Below, piece after piece: positions 1 to 10,669 of a DNA stretch of 64,000 bases. A model generated the notes under the pieces. It was not told the DNA's origin, made no database searches, and saw only the letters and a program-made list of their open reading frames with translations. Each line of letters begins with the position of its first letter. Positions within the stretch are counted from its first letter, which is position 1. The translations under genes were made by a program, and so were the position numbers. The stretch comes from Caulobacter sp. Root1455 (GTDB lineage Bacteria; Pseudomonadota; Alphaproteobacteria; Caulobacterales; Caulobacteraceae): the NCBI RefSeq assembly GCF_001426905.1, contig NZ_LMFQ01000003.1, positions 62,001 through 126,000 on the forward strand. The letters run 5' to 3'.

Positions 1-443
1 TGCTGAACTTCCTGGCCGACCGCTTCACCGACAGCGTCCGCGAGCTGGAAGGCGCGCTCAACACCCTGTCGGCCCGGGCCGGCGAAGGCGTCTCGCGCCT
101 GACCCTGGACGAGGTCCAGGCGATCCTGCGTCCGCACCTGCGGGCCGGCGAGAAGCGCATCACCATCGACGACATCCAGAAGGCCACGTCCGAGCACTAC
201 GGCATGAAGCAGGTCGACCTGCTCAGCGAGCGCCGCAACCGCGCCATCGCCCGTCCGCGTCAGGCGGCCATGTGGCTGGCCAAGCAGCTGACCACCCGTT
301 CGCTGCCCGACATCGGCCGGCGGTTCGGCGGCCGCGACCACACCACGGTCCTGCACGCCGTGCGCCGCATCGAGGCGCTGCGCGCCGAGGACCCGGTGCT
401 GAGCCAGGACCTGGAGACCATCACCCGCAAGCTGCGCGGGTAA
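1..443 (+). CDS. dnaA: DnaA, replication initiator, 3' end only
   Basis: C-terminal 146 residues of the initiator ATPase that binds DnaA boxes at the origin and opens the duplex. The gene enters from the left edge in frame 3, so its start lies outside the window. The visible part holds the end of the AAA+ lid (RELEGALN near the start) and the whole DNA-binding domain IV, including the family signature GRDHTTVLHAVRRIE near the C-terminus. The stop is TAA at 441-443, followed by a terminator. A dnaA, alkB, dnaK, dnaJ neighbourhood matches the origin region of Caulobacter. Confidence 0.97.
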   Translation, partial: LNFLADRFTDSVRELEGALNTLSARAGEGVSRLTLDEVQAILRPHLRAGEKRITIDDIQKATSEHYGMKQVDLLSERRNRAIARPRQAAMWLAKQLTTRSLPDIGRRFGGRDHTTVLHAVRRIEALRAEDPVLSQDLETITRKLRG

Positions 444-466
444 GGGTTTCGAGGTTCGAGACGATC

Positions 467-496
467 AAGGGCCGTCCCGATGGGGCGGCCCTTTTT
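467..496 (+). terminator. Intrinsic terminator of dnaA
   Basis: AAGGGCCG (467-474) pairs with CGGCCCTT (486-493) around an 11-base loop. A T run at 492-496 follows. It lies 24 bases after the dnaA stop. Confidence 0.85.
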
Positions 497-503
497 CGTT
501 AGG

Positions 504-634
504 CCCTCCCCCTGTGGGGGAGGTGTCGGCGAGGTCGACGGTGGGGGGAGTCGTCGGAAGACGACCGCGCTCAAGATCGAGCGGCCCAATACTCCCCCCA
601 CCGGCCTTCGGCCGCCTCCCCCACAGGGGGAGGA
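504..634. repeat. Intergenic palindromic element, family A, copy 1
   Basis: A CCTCCCCC/GGGGGAGG hairpin at 505-523 is mirrored by a near-identical one at 615-633, so the element is a palindrome made of two smaller palindromes. The inner part holds the related ACTCCCCCCACC and its mirror GGTGGGGGGAGT. Related elements occur at 14291, 15528, 18722, 21587, 24573, 32785 and, as a half copy, 50230. It lies between the ends of the convergent genes dnaA and alkB. Confidence 0.8.
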
Positions 635-636
635 CC

Positions 637-1254
637 TTAGGCCACGGACGCCCTTCTCAGCGTGATGTTGATCCGCCCTCCTCCCGGCACCAGCCCGGAC
701 GAGCCCGGCAGGATCCGGTCCACCCCGTGGAACGCCAGCCGCGCCGGCCCCGACAGGCGGCAGACGTCGCCGGACGACAGCTTCAGCGAGCGGGTCGGGT
801 CCTTGCGGGAGGTCCCGCCGATCCGGAAGACCGCGGTGTCGCCCAGCGAGACCGACAGCACCGGAAAGCGCGGATCGGCCTCGTCGCGGTCCTGGTGCAG
901 GCCCATGCGGGCGTCGCCGCGATAGAGATTGATCAGGGCGGCGTCCGGCGGCGTCTCCGGATCGCCCAGGTCCGCCCAGAGATCGAGCAGGGCCTGGGGC
1001 ATGTCCGGCCAGGGCGCGCCGGTGCCCGGATGGCGGTCGGCATAGCGATAGCCGGTCTTGTCGCTGGTCCAGCCCAGCGGGCCGAAGCTGGTCATGGCCA
1101 CGCTCATCGCCTTGCCGTAGGCGGTCTCGTAATTCGCCGGCGGCGCGGTCTCGAACGCGGCCAGGGTCAGGCGCGTCAAATCGTTCTGGGCCTTGAGGTC
1201 CAGCAATCCGGGCCATAGGTCGAAACCCGGCAGAACACTGATCGGTTTAATCAT
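637..1254 (-). CDS. alkB: AlkB-type Fe(II)/2-oxoglutarate DNA dealkylase
   Basis: Encodes 205 residues, the usual size for bacterial AlkB, which removes methyl groups from 1-methyladenine and 3-methylcytosine by oxidation. The iron-binding HxD is visible in LHQDRDEAD, the distal histidine in AFHGVDRI, and the 2-oxoglutarate-binding arginines in RINITLRRA close to the C-terminus. The protein has no signal peptide and should be cytoplasmic. It is convergent with dnaA and divergent from the M1 peptidase gene, with 95 bases between the two starts. A gene of this type follows dnaA in Caulobacter. Confidence 0.93.
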   Translation of the reverse strand: MIKPISVLPGFDLWPGLLDLKAQNDLTRLTLAAFETAPPANYETAYGKAMSVAMTSFGPLGWTSDKTGYRYADRHPGTGAPWPDMPQALLDLWADLGDPETPPDAALINLYRGDARMGLHQDRDEADPRFPVLSVSLGDTAVFRIGGTSRKDPTRSLKLSSGDVCRLSGPARLAFHGVDRILPGSSGLVPGGGRINITLRRASVA

Positions 1255-1349
1255 TACGGAGATTTAATGCGCCAGATGCGCCAGGACAGTGTTGGTTTGC
1301 GCTCGTCGGGCCCGCGGGCCGAATAAATTTTGCAAATCCAGGGCCGTTC

Positions 1350-3995
1350 ATGCGTCGACTCCTCTCTTCCGCGGCTGCCGCCGTGCTCGTTTTCGCCGCC
1401 GGATCCGCCCTGGCCGCGCCCGCCGCGCCCAAGCCCGCCGCGATCACCGCCGCCAACGTCACGACCCAGCTGCCGCGCGGCGTGGTTCCGACCCACTATG
1501 ATCTGGCCTTCACGCCCGACGCCGACAAGCTGACCTTCACCGCCTCGGTGAAGATCGCCGTCGAGGTCGCCGCCCCGACCAACACCATCACCCTGCAGGC
1601 CGCCGACCTGACCTTCGCCAAGGCCGAGATGGCCGGCGTGGGGGCGGCCAAGGTCACCGTCGACGCCGAGGCCCAGACCGCCACCTTCACCTTCGACAAG
1701 CCGGTCGCCAAGGGCGCCCACGTGCTGTCGATCGACTACAGCGGCAAGATCTACAAGCAGGCCGCCGGTCTGTTCGCGCTGGACTACGACACCGACCAGG
1801 GCAAGAAGCGCGCGCTCTACACCCAGTTCGAGAATTCCGACGCCCGCCGCTTCATCCCCTCGTGGGACGAGCCGTTCTTCAAGGCCACCTACGACGTCCA
1901 GGTCACCGTTCCGACCGGCCAGATGGCCATCGGCAACATGCCGGTCGCCAAGACCGAGGACCTGGGCGGCGGCAAGTCGAAGGTGACCTTCGCCACCTCG
2001 CCGAAGATGTCGACCTATCTGCTGTTCTTCGGCGTCGGCGAGTTCGACCGCGCCACCGCCAAGGTCGGCGGCGTCGAGATGGGCGTGATCACCAAGAAGG
2101 GCGACCTGGCCAAGGCCGACTTCGCCCTGAAGTCCTCCGGTCCGATCCTGGAGTGGTACAACGACTACTTCGGCGCCCCCTACCCGCTGCCGAAGCTGGA
2201 TCACATCGCCGCCCCGGGCCAGAGCCAGTTCTTCAGCGCCATGGAGAACTGGGGCGCGATCTTCTACTTCGAGTACGCCCTGCTGGATGATCCGGCGATC
2301 TCGACCCAGGCCGACCGCCAGAACATCTACACCACCGTGGCCCACGAAATGGCCCACCAGTGGTTCGGCGACCTGGTCACCATGTCGTGGTGGGACGATC
2401 TGTGGCTCAACGAAGGGTTCGCGTCCTGGATGGAGGGCCGGGCCACCGAGCACTTCCACCCCGAGTGGAACACCCAGCTGAGCGCGATCGGCGGCCGCGA
2501 ATACGCCATGGGCCTGGACTCGCTGTCGACCACCCATCCGGTCGTCCAGCACGTCGAGACCGTCGACCAGGCCAGCCAGGCCTTCGACGCCATCACCTAC
2601 CAGAAGGGCGAGGCGGTCATCCGCATGCTCGAGGCCTATGTCGGGCCCGACGCCTGGCGTGACGGGGTGCGCCGCTACATCAAGGCCAACGCCCACGGCA
2701 ACACCCAGACCGACGACCTGTGGCGGGAAGTCGAGGCCGCCGCCGGCAAGCCGATCACCGCCATCGCCCACGACTTCACCCTGCAGCCGGGCATCCCGCT
2801 GATCACGGTCGAGACCGGCGCCTGCGCGGCCGGCAAGACCCCGGTCACCCTGACCCAGGGCGAATACAGCCGCGACAAGCCGACCAAGACCCCCCTGGCC
2901 TGGCGCGTGCCGGTCTCGGCCCAGGTCGCCGGCTCCAGCAGCGTCGCCAAGACCTTGGTCGAGGGCGGCAAGGGCGCGCTCAGCGTCGACGGCTGCGGTC
3001 CGGTGATCGTCAACGCCGGCCAGGCCGGCTATTTCCGCACCCTCTACACGCCCAAGGCGTTCGCCGGCGTCTCGGCCAGCTTCGCCAAGCTGCCGGCCAT
3101 CGACCAGCTGGGCGTGATCTCCGACGCCTGGGCCCTGGGCCTGAACGGCCAGCAGGCGGTCACCGACGGCCTGGACCTGGCCATGGCCACCCCCGCCGAC
3201 GCCGACCCTCAGGTCTGGGGCAAGGTCGCGGGCGTGCTGACCGGCGTCAACAGCATGTACGAAAGCGCGCCGGCCGACCGCGCCGCCTTCCGCAAGCTGG
3301 CGATCGCCCGCCTGTCGCCGGCGTTCGCGAAGATCGGCTGGACGGCCAAGCCGGGCGAGGCCGGACCGGTCGCCACCCTGCGCTCGACCCTGATCATCTC
3401 GCTGGGCGCCCTGGGCGATCCGGCGGTGGTCGCCGAGGCCAAGCGCCGCTACGCCGCCGACAAGACCGACCCGACCGCCGTGCCCGGCCCGCTGCGCAAG
3501 GCCATCCTGGCCACCGTGGCCCGCAACGCCGACGCCGCGACCTGGGACATGCTGCATGAGCAGGCCAAGGCCGAGAAGACCCCGCTGATCCGCGACCAGA
3601 TCTACACCCAGCTGGCCTCGGCCGAGAACGACGCCCTGGCCGCCAAGGCCCTGGCGCTGGCCCTGACCGACGAGCCGGGCGAGACCCTGTCGGCCAACAT
3701 GATCTCGCGGGTCGCGATCCTGCATCCCGACATGGCCTTCGACTTCGCCGTCGCCCACAAGGACGCGGTGAACGCCAAGGTCGACGCGGCCTCCGCCACC
3801 AAGTTCATTCCCGGGCTGGCGAGGAATTCGGCCGATCCGGCGATGATCGACAAGGTCACCGCCTACGCCGCCGCCAACCTGCCGGCCGGTTCGCGCGGCG
3901 AGGCCGAAAAGTCGGTGGCCTCGATCACCGACCGCATCAAGACCCGCAAGACGGCTCTGCCGCCGATCACCGCCTGGGTCGCCAAGCAGGGCTGA
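1350..3995 (+). CDS. Secreted M1-family zinc aminopeptidase
   Basis: Encodes 881 residues. A signal peptide (RRLL, a hydrophobic run, then ALA-A near residue 23) points to export. The exopeptidase motif of M1 enzymes appears as SAMEN at about 296-300. The zinc site HExxH-18-E is complete: H332, E333, H336 and E355. The C-terminal half is helical, as expected for an ERAP-like domain. The protein probably trims N-terminal residues from peptides in the periplasm. It is a single gene, with a hairpin about 35 bases after the stop. The substrate cannot be told from the sequence. Confidence 0.92.
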   Translation: MRRLLSSAAAAVLVFAAGSALAAPAAPKPAAITAANVTTQLPRGVVPTHYDLAFTPDADKLTFTASVKIAVEVAAPTNTITLQAADLTFAKAEMAGVGAAKVTVDAEAQTATFTFDKPVAKGAHVLSIDYSGKIYKQAAGLFALDYDTDQGKKRALYTQFENSDARRFIPSWDEPFFKATYDVQVTVPTGQMAIGNMPVAKTEDLGGGKSKVTFATSPKMSTYLLFFGVGEFDRATAKVGGVEMGVITKKGDLAKADFALKSSGPILEWYNDYFGAPYPLPKLDHIAAPGQSQFFSAMENWGAIFYFEYALLDDPAISTQADRQNIYTTVAHEMAHQWFGDLVTMSWWDDLWLNEGFASWMEGRATEHFHPEWNTQLSAIGGREYAMGLDSLSTTHPVVQHVETVDQASQAFDAITYQKGEAVIRMLEAYVGPDAWRDGVRRYIKANAHGNTQTDDLWREVEAAAGKPITAIAHDFTLQPGIPLITVETGACAAGKTPVTLTQGEYSRDKPTKTPLAWRVPVSAQVAGSSSVAKTLVEGGKGALSVDGCGPVIVNAGQAGYFRTLYTPKAFAGVSASFAKLPAIDQLGVISDAWALGLNGQQAVTDGLDLAMATPADADPQVWGKVAGVLTGVNSMYESAPADRAAFRKLAIARLSPAFAKIGWTAKPGEAGPVATLRSTLIISLGALGDPAVVAEAKRRYAADKTDPTAVPGPLRKAILATVARNADAATWDMLHEQAKAEKTPLIRDQIYTQLASAENDALAAKALALALTDEPGETLSANMISRVAILHPDMAFDFAVAHKDAVNAKVDAASATKFIPGLARNSADPAMIDKVTAYAAANLPAGSRGEAEKSVASITDRIKTRKTALPPITAWVAKQG

Positions 3996-4395
3996 GGCCC
4001 GGAAAACGCCGGGGCGAAGCCTGCCCCGAATCCGCTCGAAAAGCGGATTCAACGAACGCCAGGTGAGGCTTTCGGGTCGCTTCCGGCGTCTATCTGACGA
4101 AGGGGCCGCGCTTTTTCGAGCGCGGTCTATTTCGTCGCACGTGACGATTCCCCTTCATTCCATGCGGGATTGGGCTTGCAGGCTGGCGCCTATCCCCCAT
4201 ATCGGGCATCGAAGCGGGGTTGACGGGCTCGTCAACTTCGATTGAACGAACGCTTTCCGCTTGAACATCGTTTGAGCGGCGAGATTTTGGATAAACCGTT
4301 AGAACGCGACCAGACGGGGACGGCTTGAGAAAAACCGGGGCGCTTGCCTTAAGGCCCTTGTCACCGCCGTCCGCCATTCAGGAGCTGCAGGTCAA
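3996..4395 (+). promoter_or_regulatory. dnaK upstream region with candidate heat-shock promoter
   Basis: These 400 bases contain no gene I can support. The dnaK operon of Caulobacter is known to be driven by RpoH and by a housekeeping promoter. The best RpoH-like match I see is CTTGAG at 4324-4329, followed after 17-18 bases by CCTTAAGG at 4347-4354; the -10 match is weak. A second CTTGAA lies at 4260-4265 with no clear -10. A GGAG about 12 bases before the ATG at 4396 is the likely ribosome site. The exact promoter call is a guess. Confidence 0.35.
4028..4050. repeat. Hairpin with a GANTC site in each arm
   Basis: AATCCGCT (4029-4036) and AGCGGATT (4042-4049) form a perfect 8-bp stem with a 5-base loop. 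Each arm carries a GANTC sequence (GAATC at 4028, GATTC at 4046), the target of the CcrM cell-cycle methylase in Caulobacter. There is no T run, so it is not a standard terminator of the peptidase gene upstream. Confidence 0.6.
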
Positions 4396-6291
<1,896 letters not shown>

Positions 6292-6353
6292 CCATGGGTC
6301 GCGGGGCGAAGCTCTTAACCGCGGTTTCGCCCGCCCTACCTTTGGGGAACAAG

Positions 6354-6386
6354 GCTCCCGTCCGCCGCTTGCGGCCGGGCGGGAGC
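6354..6386 (+). terminator. Two-tier hairpin between dnaK and dnaJ
   Basis: GCTCCCG (6354-6360) pairs with CGGGAGC (6380-6386). Inside it, CCGC (6362-6365) pairs with GCGG (6371-6374). A pyrimidine-rich CTCTCTTTTC follows at 6395-6404. It may be a partial terminator that lowers dnaJ relative to dnaK, or a protector of the dnaK 3' end. Confidence 0.6.
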
Positions 6387-6430
6387 GCTCCCACCTCTCT
6401 TTTCATCATGGCTAGTGATCGACCCTGACG

Positions 6431-7582
6431 ATGCGCGACTATTACGAAGTCCTGGGCGTGGCCCGTGGCTGCGATGACGCCGCCCTCAAGGCCGCCTTCC
6501 GCAAGATGGCGATGGAGCATCATCCGGACCGCAACGGCGGCTGCGAGAACGCTTCCTCGCGGTTCAAGGAAATCAACGAAGCCTATTCGGTGCTGTCCGA
6601 CGCCCAGAAGCGCGCGGCCTACGACCGCTTCGGCCATGCCGGGGTGAACGGCGCGCAGGGCGGACCGGGCGGCTTCGGCGGCGCCGACGCCAGCGACATC
6701 TTCAACGACGTCTTTGGCGACGTGTTTGGCGAGATGTTCGGCGGCGGCCGTCGCCAGTCGAACGGTCCCCAGCGCGGCCAGGATCTGCGCTACGACTTGG
6801 AGATCACCCTGGAGCAGGCCTATGCCGGCGCCGAGGTCGAGATCAAGGTTCCCGCCGCCATCACGTGCGAGGTCTGCGACGGCTCGGGCGCCAAGCCCGG
6901 CACCAGCCCGACGGTCTGCGGCACCTGCGGCGGCGCCGGCCGCGTGCGGGCCACCCAAGGCTTCTTCGCGGTCGAGCGCGCCTGCCCCCGCTGCAGCGGC
7001 TCGGGCCGCCTGGTGCTGGACCCCTGCACCAGCTGCCACGGCCATGGCCAGGTGCGCCGCGAGCGCGTGCTGTCGGTGCGCGTCCCCGCCGGCGTCGATG
7101 ACGGCGCCCGCATCCGCCTGGCCGGCGAAGGCGACGCCGGAGCCCGCGGCGGCCCGCGCGGCGACCTCTACCTGTTCCTGTCGGTGATCCCGCACGAGCT
7201 GTTCGAGCGCGACGGACTGGACCTGCTGTGCACCGTGCCGGTGCCGATGACCGTGGCCGCCCTGGGCGGCGAGATCGACGCCCCCTGCCTGCTGGGCGGC
7301 GAGGCCTGCGATGGCAACTGCAAGATCGCGGTCAAGGTCCCGGAAGGCTCGCAGACCGGCAAGACCGTCCGTCTGAAGGGCCGCGGCATGCCGTCCCTGC
7401 GCAGCCGCCAGCGCGGCGACCTGGTGGTCGAGCTGTTCGTCGAAACCCCGACCCACCTCTCGACGCGGCAAAAGGAGCTCCTGACCGAGCTGGCCGGGCT
7501 GTGCGGCGAGAAACAGAACCCCAAGTCCGCCAACTTCGTCGGCAAGGCCAAGCGCTTCTGGGAAGAAGTGACCGGCAGCTGA
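6431..7582 (+). CDS. dnaJ: DnaJ (Hsp40) co-chaperone
   Basis: Encodes 383 residues and is a full type I DnaJ. The J domain carries HPD at residues 31-33, which triggers DnaK's ATPase. A Gly/Phe-rich linker follows ([12 protein letters not shown]). The zinc domain has four CxxCxGxG repeats ([32 protein letters not shown]), and the C-terminal substrate domains follow. It delivers unfolded clients to DnaK in the cytoplasm. It lies downstream of dnaK on the same strand and ends in a strong terminator. The ATG at 6431 matches the [10 protein letters not shown] start typical of the family. Confidence 0.98.
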   Translation: MRDYYEVLGVARGCDDAALKAAFRKMAMEHHPDRNGGCENASSRFKEINEAYSVLSDAQKRAAYDRFGHAGVNGAQGGPGGFGGADASDIFNDVFGDVFGEMFGGGRRQSNGPQRGQDLRYDLEITLEQAYAGAEVEIKVPAAITCEVCDGSGAKPGTSPTVCGTCGGAGRVRATQGFFAVERACPRCSGSGRLVLDPCTSCHGHGQVRRERVLSVRVPAGVDDGARIRLAGEGDAGARGGPRGDLYLFLSVIPHELFERDGLDLLCTVPVPMTVAALGGEIDAPCLLGGEACDGNCKIAVKVPEGSQTGKTVRLKGRGMPSLRSRQRGDLVVELFVETPTHLSTRQKELLTELAGLCGEKQNPKSANFVGKAKRFWEEVTGS

Positions 7583-7608
7583 GGGCGTTCCGCATCGCGA
7601 TACGAGAG

Positions 7609-7645
7609 GGGCCCGGAGCGCAAGCGCCGGGCCCTTCGTCGTTTT
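7609..7645 (+). terminator. Intrinsic terminator of dnaJ
   Basis: GGGCCCGG (7609-7616) pairs with CCGGGCCC (7627-7634). CGC and GCG pair inside with a two-base bulge. TT, then GTTTTC, follow. Confidence 0.85.
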
Positions 7646-7658
7646 CGGCCAATTTCAC

Positions 7659-7761
7659 TGTCATCCCGGACAAGCGCGCAGCGCGCCGATCCGGGACCGC
7701 CGGAAGCGCCTGCGCTCAGGCGTCGGTCCCGGGTCTTCGCTTCGCCGCGCCCGGGATGACA
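7659..7761. repeat. Intergenic palindromic element, family C
   Basis: TGTCATCCCGG (7659-7669) is mirrored by CCGGGATGACA at 7751-7761. Between them are further GC-rich mirrored stretches (GCGCGCAGCGCGC, GCGCCTGCGCTCAGGCG). It is a REP/BIME-like element in the dnaJ-mutS gap. Only this one copy is in the window. Confidence 0.7.
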
Positions 7762-7878
7762 ACCCCATTTGAATCCGTCGAGTGGAGTGAATTATTTGCA
7801 GATTTTGCAGGTTATTCCCGCTGCGGCGCGGCAGATGCCCCTTAACGCGACGCTCGACGCTCTGTACCTTCCGGCGCG

Positions 7879-10587
7879 ATGAACGCCCCCGCCTCCCCCG
7901 CCGTCCAGACCTATGACGCCACCGGCGCGACCCCGGTGATGCAGCAGTTCTTCGAGATGAAGGCGCGGCACCCCGACGCCCTGATCTTTTTCCGGATGGG
8001 CGACTTCTACGAGCTGTTCTTCGACGACGCCTACAAGGCCGCCGCCGCCCTGGGCATCAGCCAGACCTTCCGGGGCACGCACAACGGCCAGCCGATCCCG
8101 ATGGCCGGCGTCCCCCAGCACGCGGCCGAGGCCTATCTGTCCAAGCTGATCCGCATGGGCTTCAAGGTCGCCGTCTGCGAGCAGATGGAAGACCCGGCCG
8201 AGGCCAAGAAGCGCGGCTCCAAGTCGGTGGTCCGCCGCGACATCGTCCGGGTGGTCACGCCTGGCACCCTGACCGAGGACGGCTTGCTGGACGCCCGGGG
8301 CGCCAACCGCCTGGCCGCCGTGGCCGTGCGGGCGGGCCAGGCGGCCGTGGCGGCCGTGGAGCTGTCGACCGGCGAGGTCGAATGCTTCCTGGTGGCCAAG
8401 GACGCCGTGGCGGCGATCCTGGCGGCGCTGGCCCCCTCCGAGACCCTGGTCGCCGACCGCCTGCTGTCGGACGACCAGCTGTCCCAGACCCTGAAGATCT
8501 GCGGCGGGCTGATCCAGCCCATGCCCTCGGCCCTGTCCGAGCCCCAGGCCTCGGAGACCCGCGTCAAGCGGCTGTACGGCGTCGACACCCTGGACGGGTT
8601 CGGCGGCCTGTCGCCGGCCGAGATCGGGGCCCTGGGCCTGATCGCCGCCCATCTGGAGATGACCCAGGCCGGCAAGCTGCCGGCCCTGCGGGCTCCGCGC
8701 CGCGCCGCCGAGGCCGACGTGATGGCCATCGACCCGGCCACGCGCTCCAGCCTGGAGATCGACCGCACCCAAGGCGGTGATCGAAGCGGCTCGCTGCTGG
8801 CCTGCATCGACCGCACCGTGACCGCCGGCGGCGCCCGGATGCTGGCCTCGCGCCTGGCCCGCCCGCTGCTGGACCCCCACGCCATCGACGCCCGCCTGGA
8901 CGCGGTGGAGTGGTTCGTCGACCACCGGAGCTTGCGCGAACGCCTGCGCGAGGTGCTCAAGGGCGCCGGCGACATGGCCCGCGCGCTGTCGCGCCTGGCC
9001 CTGGGCCGCGGCGGTCCCCGCGACCTGGGCTGCCTCAAGGACGGCCTGAAGACCGGCGAGAAGCTGGCCGGCATGGTCGGCGGCTCGGGCGATCCGCTGT
9101 CGCCGCCCCCCGCCGAGCTGGAAGCGGCGCTGAAGGCCCTGACCCCGTCTCTGCGCGAGGGCCTGTCGCGTCTGCTGGATCGACTGGAGACGGGGCTGGG
9201 TCCCGACCTGCCGGCCCTGGCGCGCGACGGCGGCTTCGTGGCCGCCGGCGTCCGCCCCGAGCTGGACCAGGCCCGCGCCCTGCGCGACGACAGCCGCCGG
9301 GTGGTGGCCGCCCTCGAGACCCGTCTGTGCCAGGAAAGCGGCGTGCCGCTGAAGATCCGCCACAACGGCGTGCTGGGCTATTTCGTCGAGGCCACGGCCG
9401 GCAAGGCCGACCCGCTGTTCCAGCCGCCGCTGAACGCGACCTTCATCCACCGCCAGACCCTGGCCAACCAGGTGCGGTTCACCACCGTCGAGCTGGCCGA
9501 CCTGGACGCCCGCATCGCCCAGGCGGCCGAGCGGGCCCTGGCCATGGAGGTCGCGGCCTTCGAGGACTGGCGCGCCGAAGCCGTCGCCCTGGCCGAGCCG
9601 ATCCAGCTGGCCGCCGAGGCCCTGGCCAAGCTGGACGTCGCCGCCGCCCTGGCCGAGTGGGCCGAGGACGCCGGCGCCGTGCGCCCGACCGTCGACAGGT
9701 CCCTGGCCTTCGACGCCCGCGCCGCCCGCCACCCGGTGGTCGAGGCCGCCGTCAAGCGGGCCGGCGACCCCTATACCCCCAACGACTGCCGCCTGGACGC
9801 GGCCGGCGAGGCCGGGGCGCGGCTGTCGATCGTCACCGGCCCCAACATGGCCGGTAAATCGACCTTCCTGCGCCAGAACGCCCTGCTGGCCATCCTGGCG
9901 CAGTCGGGCTGCTACGTGCCGGCCAAGAGCCTGCGTCTGGGCGTCGTCGACCGCCTGTTCAGCCGCGTCGGGGCCGGCGACGACCTGGCCCGGGGCCGCT
10001 CGACCTTCATGATGGAGATGGTCGAGACCGCCGCCATCCTGACCCAGGCCAGCCCGCGCAGCCTGGTGATCCTGGACGAGATCGGCCGGGGCACGGCCAC
10101 CTATGACGGCCTGGCCATCGCCTGGGCCTGCGCCGAGGCTCTGCACGACGTCAACCGCTGCCGGGCCCTGTTCGCCACCCACTATCACGAGCTGGCCACG
10201 CTGGAGACGCGGCTGGCCCATGTCTCCAACCTGTCCCTGCGCGCCAAGGAGTGGAACGGCGACCTGGTGTTCCTGCACGAGGCGGCCCCGGGCCCGGCCG
10301 ACCGCTCCTACGGGGTGCAGGTGGCCAAGCTGGCCGGCGTGCCGCCCCAGGTCGTGGCCCGCGCCAAGGAGGTGCTGGACCGCCTGGAGAGCAAGACCGA
10401 ATCGCCGGCCAAGCTGGACGAGCTGCCGCTGTTCGCGGCCAGCGCCCCCTTCAACCCGGCCGGGGCGCCCGTTATGGCGGCGCCGAGCCGCACCGACGCG
10501 GCGCTGGAGGACCTGGATGTCGACGGCATGAGCCCGCGCGAGGCCCTTGAAGCGCTTTACAGACTTAAGGCTCTGCTCAAGGCCTGA
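7879..10587 (+). CDS. mutS: MutS mismatch recognition ATPase
   Basis: Encodes 902 residues. MutS scans new DNA for mismatches and recruits MutL. The mismatch-binding domain begins with the family's FFRMGDFYELF at about residue 35. The ATPase carries Walker A GPNMAGKST at 654-662 and Walker B LVILDEIGRGT with D733-E734. The C-terminus ends with the helix-loop segment DVDGMSPREALEALYRLK. The ATG at 7879 gives the standard length. It is the first of two genes read in the same direction, with glnD 82 bases downstream. Confidence 0.98.
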   Translation: MNAPASPAVQTYDATGATPVMQQFFEMKARHPDALIFFRMGDFYELFFDDAYKAAAALGISQTFRGTHNGQPIPMAGVPQHAAEAYLSKLIRMGFKVAVCEQMEDPAEAKKRGSKSVVRRDIVRVVTPGTLTEDGLLDARGANRLAAVAVRAGQAAVAAVELSTGEVECFLVAKDAVAAILAALAPSETLVADRLLSDDQLSQTLKICGGLIQPMPSALSEPQASETRVKRLYGVDTLDGFGGLSPAEIGALGLIAAHLEMTQAGKLPALRAPRRAAEADVMAIDPATRSSLEIDRTQGGDRSGSLLACIDRTVTAGGARMLASRLARPLLDPHAIDARLDAVEWFVDHRSLRERLREVLKGAGDMARALSRLALGRGGPRDLGCLKDGLKTGEKLAGMVGGSGDPLSPPPAELEAALKALTPSLREGLSRLLDRLETGLGPDLPALARDGGFVAAGVRPELDQARALRDDSRRVVAALETRLCQESGVPLKIRHNGVLGYFVEATAGKADPLFQPPLNATFIHRQTLANQVRFTTVELADLDARIAQAAERALAMEVAAFEDWRAEAVALAEPIQLAAEALAKLDVAAALAEWAEDAGAVRPTVDRSLAFDARAARHPVVEAAVKRAGDPYTPNDCRLDAAGEAGARLSIVTGPNMAGKSTFLRQNALLAILAQSGCYVPAKSLRLGVVDRLFSRVGAGDDLARGRSTFMMEMVETAAILTQASPRSLVILDEIGRGTATYDGLAIAWACAEALHDVNRCRALFATHYHELATLETRLAHVSNLSLRAKEWNGDLVFLHEAAPGPADRSYGVQVAKLAGVPPQVVARAKEVLDRLESKTESPAKLDELPLFAASAPFNPAGAPVMAAPSRTDAALEDLDVDGMSPREALEALYRLKALLKA

Positions 10588-10669
10588 GGTCCTATAGTGG
10601 AAGCGTGATGTTTCGCCGCGGCCGGTCGGGCTTCCAGCGAACGCGCCCTGGGAACACCATATAATCGCC

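Noticed and set aside
1254..4052. Long open frame antisense to the M1 peptidase gene
   Set aside because: Gly/Leu/Asp-rich translation with no domain, mirroring codon bias of the plus-strand gene. The plus strand has a signal peptide and a full zinc site.
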